Assembly (NCBI GenBank): GCA_910587895.1
Contig: CAJUOE010000060.1
Coordinates: 1-6,672, forward strand
Reading direction: 5' to 3'
DNA length: 6,672 bases
DNA from: an uncultured Lachnospiraceae bacterium
GTDB lineage: Bacteria > Bacillota > Clostridia > Lachnospirales > Lachnospiraceae
The position numbers and the translations under genes are program-made. Of this stretch, positions 1 to 4,439 are shown one piece after another; the stretch's first letter is position 1, and each line of letters starts with the position of its first letter. A model generated the notes under the pieces. The model ran no database searches. It was not told where the DNA came from and worked only from the letters and a program-made list of their open reading frames with translations.

Positions 1-160
1 GAAAACGTCTTTTTCTTTCCATTCTCCTACATCCTTAAAACTTTTGTTGGAATTTTGTTGACCCTCCCATATTTTTTTCTGTCTCCCATTACTATTTTTA
101 AGCACAAAAAAAGTGCCGAAACCCTTGGTTTTAAAGGTTTCCAGCACTTTCGCCATATAC
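1..160. other. Probable host chromosomal flank beside the attachment site
   Basis: This stretch lies outside the tRNA-Pro 3' fragment and contains the likely tRNA terminator. If the attachment-site reading is right, it is host DNA rather than element DNA. It is AT-rich and carries no convincing full gene. On the minus strand an ATG at 20-22, preceded by a purine-rich AGGAG, opens a frame reading MERKRRF that runs off the left edge. The spacing is too short for a confident call, so I do not list it as a gene. TTTTGTTG occurs twice (42-49, 53-60), 11 bases apart. Confidence 0.5.
105..150 (-). terminator. Rho-independent terminator behind the tRNA-Pro 3' end
   Basis: On the minus strand the arm at 136-150 pairs with the arm at 110-123. 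AAAGTGC and AAACC match, with one wobble and one bulged G between them. The loop is A/T-rich and a run of seven T residues (106-112) follows. It sits 11 bases past the tRNA discriminator base, where a tRNA terminator belongs. Because the element genes run in the same direction and no other terminator is visible after the last gene (stop at 331), this host terminator may also end the element's transcripts. Confidence 0.7.
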
Positions 161-202
161 TCGATGCGACAGGATTTGAACCTGCGGCCTCTGCGTCCCG
201 AA
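161..202 (-). repeat. Truncated 3' part of tRNA-Pro(CGG); attachment site of the element
   Basis: Read on the minus strand, this begins with a seven-base anticodon loop TTCGGGA (196-202, anticodon CGG, proline). It continues with the 3' anticodon stem CGCAG, a five-base variable region, a T arm with GCAGG, TTCAAAT and CCTGT, a seven-base acceptor strand CGCATCG and discriminator A (161). The bases that should form the 5' anticodon stem (203-207) do not pair, and there is no D arm or 5' acceptor strand, so this is not a working tRNA gene. Tyrosine integrases commonly recombine within tRNA 3' ends and leave such a duplicate at the distal junction. The orientation puts the element to the right. 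No CCA is encoded. That it is the att core is inference; that it is a partial tRNA is seen directly. Confidence 0.8.
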
Positions 203-330
203 TTTGGAAATGCTTTTTTTTCTGTTTTCCATTATGGCGTATTCCCTTTGTTTTTCAGGCTTCTGGCACGGAATGTATATTTCCCCTCTTGCAATTTTGG
301 CTAACGTTTTCCAATTTTGTTAGTCAAATA
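203..330. other. Non-coding element end between last gene and att site
   Basis: This stretch of about 130 bases holds no supported gene. It includes the TTAGTCA-type repeats near its right side and an A/T-rich segment next to the tRNA fragment. I see no hairpin followed by a T run on the minus strand, so transcripts of the last gene probably read through towards the tRNA terminator at 105-150. Confidence 0.5.
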
Positions 331-337
331 TTAGTCA
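299..337. promoter_or_regulatory. Repeated TTAGTCA / inverted GGCTAAC motifs near the att site
   Basis: TTAGTCA occurs at 320-326 and again at 331-337, exactly 11 bases apart, about one helical turn. A related inverted copy, GGCTAAC, is at 299-305. The cluster lies about 100 bases inside the element from the tRNA fragment, the usual location of integrase or excisionase arm-type binding sites. The second copy overlaps the stop codon of the zinc-ribbon gene. Function is inferred from position and phasing only. Confidence 0.35.
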
Positions 338-957
338 TTCCCAAGCAGCTTATTTACCCTCCCAAACGCCTTCAATAACGAATCGTTATACAGTCCTTCA
401 TACTCTTTCTGGAGCCGCCTGTACTCCTCCATCAGCGCATCATACTTCGCCCACCTCATATAGCGTGGCTTTGGGATATGCCATAAGTCCTGTATGGGAA
501 TATCGGGATAATCCAATTCCCAGTCAACATATTGCAGCTTATTCACCACAAGGAAATACATCTTTCTCCGGAGAAGGTTCAGTCCGCTGCGCTGCTGGAT
601 GCCATAGTTCAGCTTTGCACACTTCCGGCATTGGTACAGCAGGTTCTTCTTATATAGATGTCTAGCACGTCTGCCGCACTTAGGGCATATAAAGTACAGC
701 CTGTACGATATCCCGTCCACATTCGGCACTTTGGACAGCCCAAGGGGGTATTTCCTTCCGTTATGGCTTATCTGTGCGGCACCCTCTAAAAGATTGCAAA
801 AGATATTCCCTCCCATGATGGGATAGTTTATCTCATAATCATTTGTAAGAAGCTCAAACCAGTCTGCATACCGAAGCAAATCAAAGCTGTCAATTCGCCA
901 GTATTCCTCCACCCTGCCATGCGTCTTATTATGCCCGCCTGAATTATAGCCGCCCAT
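331..957 (-). CDS. Zinc-ribbon protein of the MGG..SG family found on mobile elements
   Basis: A 208-aa protein starting MGGYNSGG. A longer frame reaches 1002, but the glycine-rich MGG..SG opening is typical of this family, so I chose the ATG at 955-957, one base after the upstream stop. Two cysteine pairs, CPKC (91-94) and CRKC (110-113), form a probable zinc ribbon, with an RRARHLY segment between them. The C-terminal third is rich in Arg, Lys and Tyr and looks helical. Similar proteins with a GG-rich start and a central CPxCG...C..C ribbon occur as uncharacterised genes in many bacteria, often on mobile DNA; this is from memory of the family layout. A nucleic-acid-binding role is likely but unproven. 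It is the last gene before the attachment site. An Ada- or recombinase-type ribbon is less likely because no catalytic motif is visible. Confidence 0.75.
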   Translation of the reverse strand: MGGYNSGGHNKTHGRVEEYWRIDSFDLLRYADWFELLTNDYEINYPIMGGNIFCNLLEGAAQISHNGRKYPLGLSKVPNVDGISYRLYFICPKCGRRARHLYKKNLLYQCRKCAKLNYGIQQRSGLNLLRRKMYFLVVNKLQYVDWELDYPDIPIQDLWHIPKPRYMRWAKYDALMEEYRRLQKEYEGLYNDSLLKAFGRVNKLLGND

Positions 958-958
958 A

Positions 959-1285
959 TTACACCGCGTCCTTTCCCCCAAGCATCCTGTCCAGTATGGC
1001 AAGCGTTAATTTCCTGTATGCATAAAAACTATTCCTACAGCATGGCATTATTTCCGTTTCCCCAAGCTCCCATTTAATTTCCATATCATGGAGGGATTTC
1101 CCTTCTGCAACTGACAGTACAACCCATTCCGCAATGCCCGGTTCTGCCTGTTGTGCGGCCGCGCGCAATAAATCGGAGTGTTTCCCTGCCCTGCACTCTT
1201 TTAACAATTCCTTTGCCCTGCCCCTTTCTAAGCCATACCCGGCATAGCTCTGCTGCATGCCATACCCACCACGTTCCCTCCGCAT
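959..1285 (-). CDS. Small phage regulator-like protein (RinA/ArpU-like layout)
   Basis: The conserved-looking part begins at YGLERGRAKELL and continues through an acidic/helical middle with EPGIAEWVVLSV to NSFYAYRKLTLAILD near the end. This order (YGLER.R.KEL, then a helix ending in a LLSV-type motif, then a FY..RR-type helix) resembles the RinA/ArpU-like small proteins of Firmicutes phages, which control late genes. The match is by pattern memory and is moderate. The frame is open up to a GTG at 1352-1354 that overlaps the capsid stop as GTGA but has no clear ribosome site. The ATG at 1283-1285 has GGGGTGG upstream, and an ATG at 1256-1258 is a third option. A role as small terminase subunit is an alternative. 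It lies between the capsid and zinc-ribbon genes. Confidence 0.6.
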   Translation of the reverse strand: MRRERGGYGMQQSYAGYGLERGRAKELLKECRAGKHSDLLRAAAQQAEPGIAEWVVLSVAEGKSLHDMEIKWELGETEIMPCCRNSFYAYRKLTLAILDRMLGGKDAV

Positions 1286-1350
1286 CCTATCCACCCCTAT
1301 GCAAGAATCCCCTGCCGCCTTTATGGGCAGGGGAGTGGCTGTTACTTTGT

Positions 1351-2217
1351 TCACTGTGTGCCGCTGTCCGGCTTTGCCGCCGTTGCTTTTGCCTGATAAT
1401 AAATTGCTTTCGCCTTATTCTCCAACACAAACGCATCATAACAGATTCTTCCCTCTACCAGAGAGCCGCTAATTCCCGGCGGATCCGCATGGATTTTGTA
1501 ATCCTCCAGCTTTGTCGGCGCAACCGTGGCGCAGGGGTGTGCTATCATGAAGCCAAAATCCGCTGGGAGCCTGTTTGCAGGGACCTTCATAACGGACAGG
1601 CCGTCTATCATGGCGATAACGCCCTTCAGCCGCAGTTCATTGGCGATATCCGTTTCCATCATGATGTCTTTGCACTTCTTCATCAGCACATAGATATCCG
1701 GCGTAACCGTCAGGTACCGCCCTGTTTCCGGCACTTCCGCATTGTCCAGCGCATTATTGCCCTTGATGATTTCATCATAGATATTTTCCGCTGTGATTGC
1801 GGCCGCATCCGGCCTGTGCCCTGCCCCGGAACACATCACCCCATAAACATAGCTGTCTATCTCCGGGATTACGACCTGCCTCTGCTGCCTTGCCAGCGCA
1901 GATGCTGCCGCTAACTGCTGCTTCGTTTCATCCTCATCCAGCTTGTCAATCGCAAACGTGAAGGAACGGTCTTTCCTTAAAGTAAATTCCTCCGTGGTTG
2001 CATCCAAATCTGCAATAGTGCCGTACCTGCTCCCGGTAAACCCTGCCTGCGGATTCCTGTTGTAGTCGGCCATTTCACTTGTGCCGACCTTATAGACCTT
2101 TACTGTATGTGCCCCTGTCCAGTCAAAATCATTGTTGGTAAGCAGGGATTTTTTGCTCTCTGTACTGAAAAGTTCATCCACATATGGGAGGAACTGTGTG
2201 ACTAAACTGATTGCCAT
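1351..2217 (-). CDS. Phage-type major capsid protein (HK97 fold)
   Basis: A 288-aa protein, within the usual size range of HK97-fold coat proteins. The ATG at 2215-2217 follows AAGGAG, which overlaps the scaffold stop codon, so the two genes are closely coupled. The opening (ISLVTQFLPYVDELFSTES) and the later segments FTLRKDRSFTFAIDKLDEDET, ARQQRQVVIPEIDSYVY, YLTVTPDIYVLMKK and IDGLSVMKVPANRLP follow the pattern of clostridial phage coat proteins. In such proteins an N-terminal arm is followed by a beta-rich E-loop-like region, a spine helix and a C-terminal P domain ending in a small-residue tail. No delta domain or protease site is evident. The scaffold gene directly upstream supports the call. 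An encapsulin shell is the main alternative, but a dedicated scaffold argues against it. Confidence 0.85.
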   Translation of the reverse strand: MAISLVTQFLPYVDELFSTESKKSLLTNNDFDWTGAHTVKVYKVGTSEMADYNRNPQAGFTGSRYGTIADLDATTEEFTLRKDRSFTFAIDKLDEDETKQQLAAASALARQQRQVVIPEIDSYVYGVMCSGAGHRPDAAAITAENIYDEIIKGNNALDNAEVPETGRYLTVTPDIYVLMKKCKDIMMETDIANELRLKGVIAMIDGLSVMKVPANRLPADFGFMIAHPCATVAPTKLEDYKIHADPPGISGSLVEGRICYDAFVLENKAKAIYYQAKATAAKPDSGTQ

Positions 2218-2227
2218 AATTGCTCCT

Positions 2228-2668
2228 TTACTGTAAGTTCATGGCCTTCCTTATCATGTCTATGCCTGACTGCCGCGGTTCTGACTTGTCCGTGAATTTT
2301 GGGGCAGATGCCGCCGCTTTCCTCCTTGCCTCCATCTCGGCCTTTTCCTCCTCAGATGGCGTGCGCTCTTTAATCAGGCTGTCAATGATATCCAAGGCCT
2401 TGTTAAATGCTTCTTCGCTGCTGCAGTTCAGCGCATCCAGAATATTTTCCGGGTATCCCCTGTCAATAAGTTTCTGACGGCTGTTCAATCGGAACTCGCG
2501 CCGTGCAAGCTCCTGTTCCCTCTCACCCAGTTCCTTCGATGCCTTCTCCCGGTCTTTTGCAAGCCTGTCCTGCACAATGCGGTTCACATCATCCTGCGTG
2601 AAAGTCTTTTCCCCTGCCCCCTGATTTGCGGCAGGGTCTATGTTCTGGTTTAAGTTCTCTGTATTCAT
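2228..2668 (-). CDS. Capsid scaffold protein (DUF4355 / Gp20-like)
   Basis: A 146-aa protein. I chose the ATG at 2666-2668, which has AGGAG seven bases upstream, over a longer frame to 2758 whose extra residues look like untranslated leader. The acidic, Asn/Gln-rich start leads into KTFTQDDVNRIVQDRL (about residues 21-36), a hallmark of the DUF4355 scaffold family. A long charged coiled coil (EREQELARREFRLNSRQKLI) and a basic, helical C-terminus ending near MIRKAMNLQ follow. Scaffolds of this type occupy the procapsid interior and guide coat assembly; the C-terminal basic helix usually contacts the coat protein. It lies just upstream of the capsid gene. No protease gene is seen, so release without cleavage or a helper protease is possible. 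Confidence 0.85.
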   Translation of the reverse strand: MNTENLNQNIDPAANQGAGEKTFTQDDVNRIVQDRLAKDREKASKELGEREQELARREFRLNSRQKLIDRGYPENILDALNCSSEEAFNKALDIIDSLIKERTPSEEEKAEMEARRKAAASAPKFTDKSEPRQSGIDMIRKAMNLQ

Positions 2669-2916
2669 ACTTGTTCTCCTATTTTTACGCCATAGTAGGC
2701 TGATTTTTGGCAAACAAAAAGGCATGAAAAGATTCCATTTCAAATGAAACCTTCCCACGCCTATTCTATATGGCTTCCGTGCAGCAGAACCGCCGCCCGG
2801 GGTACTCCAGTATTCTGTTTGCCTGTGCCTATTATAGTAGATTATGGGCGGCAGCGCAACATTTTTTCACGCGCGTTACCGTGTTTATAAATTCCCACTA
2901 TACGCCAAGGTTTTGC
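2669..2916 (-). promoter_or_regulatory. 248-base spacer with promoter-like sequence before the scaffold gene
   Basis: This is the longest gene-free stretch inside the element. On the minus strand a perfect TATAAT (2830-2835) lies 17 bases after TTGCGC (about 2853-2858), a plausible sigma-70-type promoter. It would give a leader of roughly 150 bases before the scaffold ATG. The leader contains a GC-rich segment around 2785-2808 and a short inverted repeat TTTCA/TGAAA at about 2738-2749. A regulated leader or a small RNA is possible, but I see no known riboswitch. No convincing terminator follows the gene that ends at 2917. Confidence 0.5.
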
Positions 2917-3105
2917 CTAAATCAACGGCATATCTGCACTTTTCTGTGCTTTTCCCTTTGGTATCTCCAAGTCCATGTACGCTTTCTTATACCGCCCATT
3001 TTCGCCTTTGTCTGCCTTGCACGACTTAATTATTGGCTTCAGCAATTCCGTCACTGCATGGAGTTCCTGCGGCTCCTCATAGCTTATCCTTGCCTTCAGT
3101 GCCAT
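2917..3105 (-). CDS. Conserved small protein, function unknown
   Basis: A 62-aa basic protein opening MALKARISYEE, then a helix (ELHAVTELLKPIIKSCK) and a lysine-rich end (GRYKKAYMDLEIPKGKAQK). Small proteins with a beta strand KxRISYE, a helix with LL.P.IKS.K and a YKKAY strand are familiar uncharacterised genes on Firmicutes mobile elements; I recognise the pattern but know of no function. The ATG at 3103-3105 shares one base with the upstream stop (TAATG), pointing to translational coupling, and GGGGAGG lies a little further upstream. It is the last gene before the 248-base spacer, so it probably closes the early or middle gene block. Confidence 0.65.
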   Translation of the reverse strand: MALKARISYEEPQELHAVTELLKPIIKSCKADKGENGRYKKAYMDLEIPKGKAQKSADMPLI

Positions 3106-3133
3106 TATACCACATTGCCTCCCCTCATTTCAA
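3104..3133 (-). promoter_or_regulatory. Near-consensus promoter hidden across a gene junction
   Basis: On the minus strand TTGAAA (3128-3133) is followed after 18 bases by TATAAT (3104-3109), with TGG directly before it, matching the extended -10 form TGnTATAAT. The -10 box spans the stop/start junction of two genes, so transcription would start inside the first codons of the 2917-3105 gene and run into the scaffold and capsid genes. It may be a late promoter or a chance product of the TAATG junction. Confidence 0.35.
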
Positions 3134-3296
3134 TAAGCAGCGGCCTTTCCCTGTCTACCAACCCAAACAGCAGCTTGTAAAATGCATTTAAGTCCGGGCA
3201 GTCCCGGCTTTCTGCCAGAACCATGTACTTGCACCCCGCGTAGGTGTCAGCCCCCATCCCCCTTAAGACCTGCATCATCTCCATGGTTTCCTTCAT
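3105..3296 (-). CDS. Small protein with YAGC motif, function unknown
   Basis: A 63-aa protein that starts at an ATG overlapping the upstream stop (ATGA, 3293-3296) and ends sharing one base with the next start. It has a Met-rich first helix, then TYAGCKYMVLAES and a leucine-rich helix (AFYKLLFGLVDRERP), then LLIEMRGG. The YAGC-[KR]-Y--L-E segment also appears near the N-terminus of the 172-aa protein encoded just upstream, suggesting that the two share a domain or arose by duplication. I do not recognise a family. The stop/start overlaps on both sides indicate expression as part of one polycistronic message. Confidence 0.6.
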   Translation of the reverse strand: MKETMEMMQVLRGMGADTYAGCKYMVLAESRDCPDLNAFYKLLFGLVDRERPLLIEMRGGNVV

Positions 3297-3811
3297 TCCG
3301 CACCGCCTTTCCTTGCCTCTATGCCCCTTTTCTCCTGCTTCGGGGCTGCAAATAATATGTAGTTCTGCATCTCCTCTTTAGCCACCAGATAATGCCCATA
3401 GGAAAGCCTGTTATTATGCGCCGCCCCCATAAACCGCTGCTGTTCCCAACTTGCCCATTCCAGATATTTTTCTGCCTTCTGGTTACCCTCCCTTGCCATG
3501 CATTTTAACTTGATATAGAGGCTGTCCACCTCGGCAACCATCCTCCTGTGCCTTCTCCTGCCCATGTCCAGCATAATCAGCTTCGGGCAGGTGAGCACGG
3601 AAAGGGGGATGCCGTTGTAACGTGCAATCCTGCTTAATTCCATCAATGTCAAGTCCTCCTCGCCCCGGAAAACCGCAAGCATCAGTTCCGGCGTTACCTC
3701 CGCAAAGTAATCCGTTGGCATCCCACCGTGGATCTCAACCAGATTCGGGTATCTGCACCCGGCGTATTTCCCTTCGTGCTTCTCTTTTAAAAATTGTCCG
3801 TAATAATCCAT
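3293..3811 (-). CDS. 172-aa protein with YAGC motif and helix-turn-helix-like segment
   Basis: The frame is open to an ATG at 3967, but the ATG at 3809-3811 has a strong purine-rich GGAAGAGGG upstream and starts a natural MDYYGQFLKEK sequence, so I chose it. Near residues 15-26 is KYAGCRYPNLVE, echoed in the next gene. Residues about 54-84 (LTLMELSRIARYNGIPLSVL, then a PKL segment) look like a helix-turn-helix of the Cro/XRE type, where IA...GI is the turn. A very basic stretch (GRRRHRR) follows, then a long helix with YLEWASWEQQRF, and a Lys/Arg-rich tail. DNA binding, for example as an initiator partner for the repeat array upstream or as a regulator, is an inference. I cannot name the family. 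Confidence 0.65.
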   Translation of the reverse strand: MDYYGQFLKEKHEGKYAGCRYPNLVEIHGGMPTDYFAEVTPELMLAVFRGEEDLTLMELSRIARYNGIPLSVLTCPKLIMLDMGRRRHRRMVAEVDSLYIKLKCMAREGNQKAEKYLEWASWEQQRFMGAAHNNRLSYGHYLVAKEEMQNYILFAAPKQEKRGIEARKGGAE

Positions 3812-3917
3812 GTTTCCCTCTTCCTTTCTGCCGGGAACCGTGGTATCATGTACCTGTGTTGTGTACGGCTCCGGCTGTGCTCTGCCCTGTTGGTACTGGT
3901 AATGCCAATGGGGCGTT

Positions 3918-4109
3918 TTAATATGTGCTGACATTCCCTGTGATACATAGAAACTTGCTTTTCCCATTCACAGAAATGCATCCTTCCAGATTCTTTTCCA
4001 TCTTGTATATTGACACAGATGTTTCAGCTAAAGAACTGTTTATAACATCTAAATTTTCATTGATATCTTCCATGGTTTTCACCAGACGGGTTAATAATTC
4101 TTCGTACAT
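3918..4109 (-). CDS. Small coiled-coil protein, function unknown
   Basis: A 63-aa protein whose ATG (4107-4109) has AAGGAG five bases upstream. It overlaps the end of the preceding gene by 19 bases. The first 40 residues form a regular amphipathic helix (LLTRLVKTMEDINENLDVIN, then SSLAETSVSIYKMEKNLE), as expected for a coiled-coil oligomer. The end (CISVNGKSKFLCITGN) looks beta-like. Nothing indicates a signal peptide or membrane segment. It could be a small interaction or accessory factor of the replication module, but no function can be assigned. Confidence 0.6.
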   Translation of the reverse strand: MYEELLTRLVKTMEDINENLDVINSSLAETSVSIYKMEKNLEGCISVNGKSKFLCITGNVSTY

Positions 4110-4315
4110 GTGTTCTCCTTCCCTTGTCCATTCTCACTTTCTACTGAAATTGTCACCTTTACCGTATTTGGGTGTTTATTCCTCTTGCTGATTCTCTTGA
4201 TAAGTTTCTTAACCTGCTTTCCCTCACTATCACTCACAATATCACATACAGAGCATTGTGTAACGACAATTCCATCAATGCAGTAATAAGTCCCTTCAAT
4301 CTTCTTTTCGTTCAA
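4091..4315 (-). CDS. Small basic protein, function unknown
   Basis: A 74-aa protein starting from a TTG at 4313-4315 with AGGAAGG four bases upstream; no in-frame ATG is available. It has a probable beta hairpin (GTYYCIDGIVVTQCSVCDIV) with three cysteines including one CSVC pair, a strongly basic helix (GKQVKKLIKRISKRNKH) and a beta strand (NTVKVTISVES). A single CxxC is not enough for a classic zinc ribbon. It is the first gene after the TGTCA repeat array, so it could be expressed from a promoter in that spacer, although I see no clear one. Base composition is more AT-rich than in the capsid genes. The function is unknown. Confidence 0.55.
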   Translation of the reverse strand: MNEKKIEGTYYCIDGIVVTQCSVCDIVSDSEGKQVKKLIKRISKRNKHPNTVKVTISVESENGQGKENTCTKNY

Positions 4316-4349
4316 TTTACCTTCCTTTCTTGTGTGGGTATATACATCA

Positions 4350-4439
4350 TGTCACCTTGTCATAATGTCACCCATTGTCATTTATTTGGTGTCATTAGTG
4401 ACATTGGTGTCATTAGTGACATTGGTGTCATTAGTGACA
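4350..4439. repeat. TGTCA/TGACA iteron-like array; candidate replication origin
   Basis: Direct TGTCA copies start at 4350, 4358, 4366, 4376, 4390, 4408 and 4426, and inverted TGACA copies at 4399, 4417 and 4435. Spacing is 8-10 bases except for one 14-base step. The right part is three 18-base units GGTGTCATTAGTGACATT, each holding a short palindrome. An AT-rich stretch follows (about 4440-4470), with one more TGTCA at 4471. The array straddles the 3' end of the RepA-like ATPase gene and the spacer behind it. Repeated short sites next to an AT-rich segment and a replication ATPase are the usual build of iteron origins; origin function is inferred. Confidence 0.55.

Noticed and set aside
42..364. 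Shared words between flank and element (AATTTTGTT at 52-60 and 313-321; ACCCTCCCA at 61-69 and near 356-364)
   Set aside because: The words are short, A/T-rich or purine-run sequences with different spacing on the two sides; not enough to claim a second element end.
55..378. Plus-strand open frame reading GFEPAASAS over the tRNA fragment
   Set aside because: This is the antisense of a tRNA T arm, a familiar false gene; no ribosome site or protein-like composition is present.
1153..1914. Long plus-strand frame of 253 codons opposite the capsid gene
   Set aside because: Cys-, Arg- and His-rich composition and lack of a ribosome site mark it as a shadow of the minus-strand coding sequence.
1351..2217. 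Encapsulin nanocompartment instead of a phage capsid
   Set aside because: A DUF4355-type scaffold lies directly upstream, no cargo enzyme gene is adjacent, and the setting is an integrated element.
2770..3180. Plus-strand frame of 136 codons across the spacer and small genes
   Set aside because: It is Phe/Cys/Leu-rich without domain character and runs opposite two better-supported minus-strand genes.
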